Source: T1SED10-198M sp003554345 [NCBI: Candidatus Sumerlaeota bacterium] (lineage in GTDB: Bacteria; Sumerlaeota; T1SED10-198M). From it: 7,516 nucleotides of DNA. The position numbers were made by a program, and so were the translations under genes. Below, piece after piece: positions 5,699 through 7,516 of the stretch. The first letter of the stretch is position 1; the number at the start of each line of letters is the position of its first letter. Where the stretch lies: positions 1 to 7,516 of the forward strand of contig PWGE01000430.1 in assembly GCA_003554345.1 (NCBI GenBank), in the 5' to 3' direction. The notes below the pieces were generated by a model. That model saw only the letters and a list, made by a program, of their open reading frames with translations, was not told where the DNA came from and searched no databases.

Positions 5699-6797
5699 TA
5701 CTGTTTTTTCTCCCCAGGTATTCCAAAATACTTATAATAACAAATAATAAAGCAAGCTGCAAGATAAAAAGAAGGTGGAGAGCAAGCGTTTGAGATGCCA
5801 GAAAAGCCAGGGAGGTAAAGCCGGTCATAATACAAACCAGGTAGATAAAACAGACTGCTCCTTCGCGGGACAGACCGAGATTCACAAGACGGTGCGAAAA
5901 GTGGTTTTTATCACCCTGAAAGGGAGATGCCCCCTTTTTTAAGCGAATAAAGACTACCGACAGAGTATCATAAAGGGGAAGGGCAAAGATAGAAAACGGC
6001 AAAAAGAATACCAACCAGGGGTGTTCCTGACGAACGGCAAACGTTTGCAGCACCACTATTATGGAGAGAAAAAAACCTAAAAAGAGGCTGCCGGCATCTC
6101 CCAAAAATATAGAACCCCGCCGAAAATTATGAAACCAGAATCCCAGGACGGAAGCCCCGAATATTACAAGAAGAATGGAAATTAAAAACTGATGGGTCAA
6201 CACGGCAATAACCCATAGAAAGAAAGAGACAATTACAGCCACACCGGAACTTAAACCATTCATATTATCGAGAAGATTAAAGGTATTGGTTATAAGCACC
6301 ACCCAGAACACTGTAAGCAAAAGATGCATCCAGGGAGAGGGAAGAAAAAAGGTGATCCTTATATCAAAGAAGAATACCACGAGGGCGGCTATACACTGAC
6401 CCAGAATCTTCTGCAACGGTGATAATTTGCGCCAATCATCAACCAATCCAACCAAAAAGATAATAAGAGAACCTATAAACAGTCCTGCAATTTCACGCCG
6501 GACAATCTCAATATTGGCCAGATACCGAAAAGGATAACGGTTTAAATAATCGACCATTTCTGAGCCATAGTACATAAAAATCATCCCTGCTACCAGTATT
6601 CCCCACACGGCAAAAAATATTGAGGCCCCTCCCAGGTAGGGAACGGGAGCGGCATGGATTTTTCGTGCACCGGGATGGTCTACAAGATTAAATAGACGGG
6701 CAATTTTCTTCCAGATATTAACAAAACCCATGGAAAAAAATGCTATTCCCATAAACAGGACTCCCTGAAAGAGAAACCAGGCTGACATCATATTCAT
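5685..6797 (-). CDS. WecA/TagO-like polyprenyl-phosphate sugar-1-phosphate transferase (GT4 / MraY family)
   Basis: A 370-residue integral membrane enzyme of the family that transfers a HexNAc-1-phosphate (typically GlcNAc-1-P from UDP-GlcNAc) to undecaprenyl phosphate. This is the first committed step of O-antigen, enterobacterial common antigen or teichoic-acid-type glycan synthesis. Family signatures in order: LVDHPGARKIHAAPVPYLGG (38-57), the Mg-binding VDD (119-121), NTFNLLDNMNGL (171-182), FLGDAGS (231-237), PLYD (274-277) and the cytoplasmic loop DKNHFSHRL (296-304) that contacts the UDP-sugar. About ten or eleven hydrophobic segments cover the rest. The third motif is usually NxxNxxDxxDG; here the second Asp is Asn180. 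The sequence is closer to WecA than to MraY because of the HPxxRKxH motif and the SHRL loop. The ATG at 6797 is preceded by AAGGT with 9-nt spacing, overlapping the previous stop codon. The 3' end overlaps the kinase gene by 14 bp. Exact sugar specificity is unknown. Confidence 0.92.
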   Translation of the reverse strand: MNMMSAWFLFQGVLFMGIAFFSMGFVNIWKKIARLFNLVDHPGARKIHAAPVPYLGGASIFFAVWGILVAGMIFMYYGSEMVDYLNRYPFRYLANIEIVRREIAGLFIGSLIIFLVGLVDDWRKLSPLQKILGQCIAALVVFFFDIRITFFLPSPWMHLLLTVFWVVLITNTFNLLDNMNGLSSGVAVIVSFFLWVIAVLTHQFLISILLVIFGASVLGFWFHNFRRGSIFLGDAGSLFLGFFLSIIVVLQTFAVRQEHPWLVFFLPFSIFALPLYDTLSVVFIRLKKGASPFQGDKNHFSHRLVNLGLSREGAVCFIYLVCIMTGFTSLAFLASQTLALHLLFILQLALLFVIISILEYLGRKNSNGNT

Positions 6798-6810
6798 ACT
6801 TCAGGCACCT

Positions 6811-7516
6811 TCATTGAAAATTGTGTTGGGCAATTTCATATCTTTTCTCCCAGTAAGCAACTTTATCTTCATTATCTATGGCACGATAGATATCCATGAT
6901 ATGATTTATATACTGCGCTTTATATGGATACTGAATATGAGCTTTTATGGCATACTTCAGAGCAGGGACATACTCCTCTTCCTGGTAATAATATAAAGAG
7001 AGAAGAAAAGAAGCATACGGAAAATATTCAAGATAGGTCTTGTTTTCATGCAAAAATTCAATTTTTCTCTGGCGGGGAATAGCAGCATACTGTATGGCTG
7101 CCAGCGTAGTACGTTCTTTTATGGGAAGCCTGTTCCATTTTCTGAGTTCCCGCGCCACCGCCGTTGCGTTCTGTGCCTGCACATTCATTTCTATAGCAGC
7201 CTTACGGTAATGGGATAAAGAGGTTAAAAAAGTCACCAGGAGGAGCATTAAAAAACCAAGGACAAGCAGGACTCTTTTTAACGTGGAAAGATTCAAGTAA
7301 AAAAAAGAACGCGATGGCCAGGTAACACCCAATACCAGAACAAAAAGGAAGAAAAAGAGTTCATGGTAAAAATAATAGGAGAGGAGATTAAAAATGGCAA
7401 ACGCTCCCCACCCAAAAAACATTGCCGGTCGAGAAAAATCCGGGTACCTGGCAAAGTACAGGAGAGGAAAAAACAAAAAAAGGCAGAGGAAAATAGCGCC
7501 GAAAACACCCTTTTCC
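6811..7516 (-). CDS. Probable O-antigen ligase/polymerase-like membrane protein with TPR-like tail, C-terminal 234 residues
   Basis: The frame is open to the right edge, so the true start lies outside the window. The first in-frame start-like codon (TTG, 7476) falls in the middle of a hydrophobic helix and is unlikely to be used. The visible part has hydrophobic segments at about residues 4-22, 31-49 and 51-66 of the fragment, a further helix at about 80-100, and then a soluble tail (about 100-234). Within the tail, about 160-230 shows the A/Y/L spacing of one or two TPR-like helical hairpins (for example YVPALKYAIKAHIQYP). This order, a GWGAFAIFN-type late membrane region followed by a single helix and TPR repeats, resembles the C-terminal half of Wzy/WaaL-type O-antigen ligase family proteins. 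That is inference from topology and context, since the diagnostic Wzy_C loop is not in the window. The wecA-like gene follows after 13 bp, supporting a polysaccharide role. Confidence 0.55.
   Translation of the reverse strand, partial: EKGVFGAIFLCLFLFFPLLYFARYPDFSRPAMFFGWGAFAIFNLLSYYFYHELFFFLFVLVLGVTWPSRSFFYLNLSTLKRVLLVLGFLMLLLVTFLTSLSHYRKAAIEMNVQAQNATAVARELRKWNRLPIKERTTLAAIQYAAIPRQRKIEFLHENKTYLEYFPYASFLLSLYYYQEEEYVPALKYAIKAHIQYPYKAQYINHIMDIYRAIDNEDKVAYWEKRYEIAQHNFQ

Noticed and set aside
7293-7508. Minus-strand 71-codon frame near the right edge, and a TTG start at 7476 for the edge gene
   Set aside because: The first is a shadow of the polytopic protein in another frame. The second falls within a hydrophobic segment of a frame that stays open to the edge, so the gene is simply truncated by the window.
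1-7516. tRNA, rRNA, CRISPR, insertion-sequence ends, riboswitch or attachment sites
   Set aside because: No cloverleaf-like segments, spaced direct repeats, transposase-like translations or long inverted repeats were seen. No stretch of 300 bases lacks a gene.

Overview
The window is ordinary bacterial chromosome of moderate GC, densely coding, with no RNA genes, CRISPR array or insertion sequence visible. The gene content points to a diderm (Gram-negative-type) bacterium: a WecA/TagO-like polyprenyl-phosphate sugar-phosphate transferase, a probable O-antigen-ligase-like membrane protein with a TPR-like tail, a sugar nucleotidyltransferase and an ArnT/PMT-like membrane glycosyltransferase. 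I cannot assign a phylum or genus from the sequence alone.

Layout. From the right edge a tightly packed minus-strand run of five genes reads leftwards: (1) the C-terminal end of a polytopic protein with a TPR-like tail (6811-7516, start outside the window); (2) a WecA/MraY-family transferase (5685-6797); (3) a soluble PAS-HisKA-HATPase sensor kinase (4502-5698); (4) a bifunctional NAD(P)HX epimerase/dehydratase (2901-4496); (5) a stand-alone NTP-transferase-fold sugar nucleotidyltransferase (2221-2904). Gaps are 13 bp or less, or the genes overlap by 4 or 14 bp, so they are very likely one operon. A single plus-strand gene, a membrane glycosyltransferase (693-2165), faces the operon's end across 55 bp. 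Only 16 bp separate its start codon from that of a minus-strand, edge-truncated miaA (1-676).

How the genes may work together. Three members of the operon fit lipid-linked surface polysaccharide synthesis: nucleotidyltransferase (activated sugar), WecA-like enzyme (first sugar onto undecaprenyl phosphate) and ligase/polymerase-like membrane protein (later periplasmic step). The convergent ArnT/PMT-like protein could modify a glycan or lipid using a polyprenyl-phosphate-linked sugar. The sensor kinase and the metabolite-repair enzyme NNR do not belong to such a pathway in an obvious way. Their translational overlap with it is the most curious point of context.

The other notable point is the 16-bp miaA/glycosyltransferase junction. 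It holds a perfect TATAAT so close to the glycosyltransferase ATG that its transcript is predicted to be leaderless or nearly so, while the Shine-Dalgarno sequence of miaA abuts that ATG on the other strand. I found no convincing evidence of a wholly new system.
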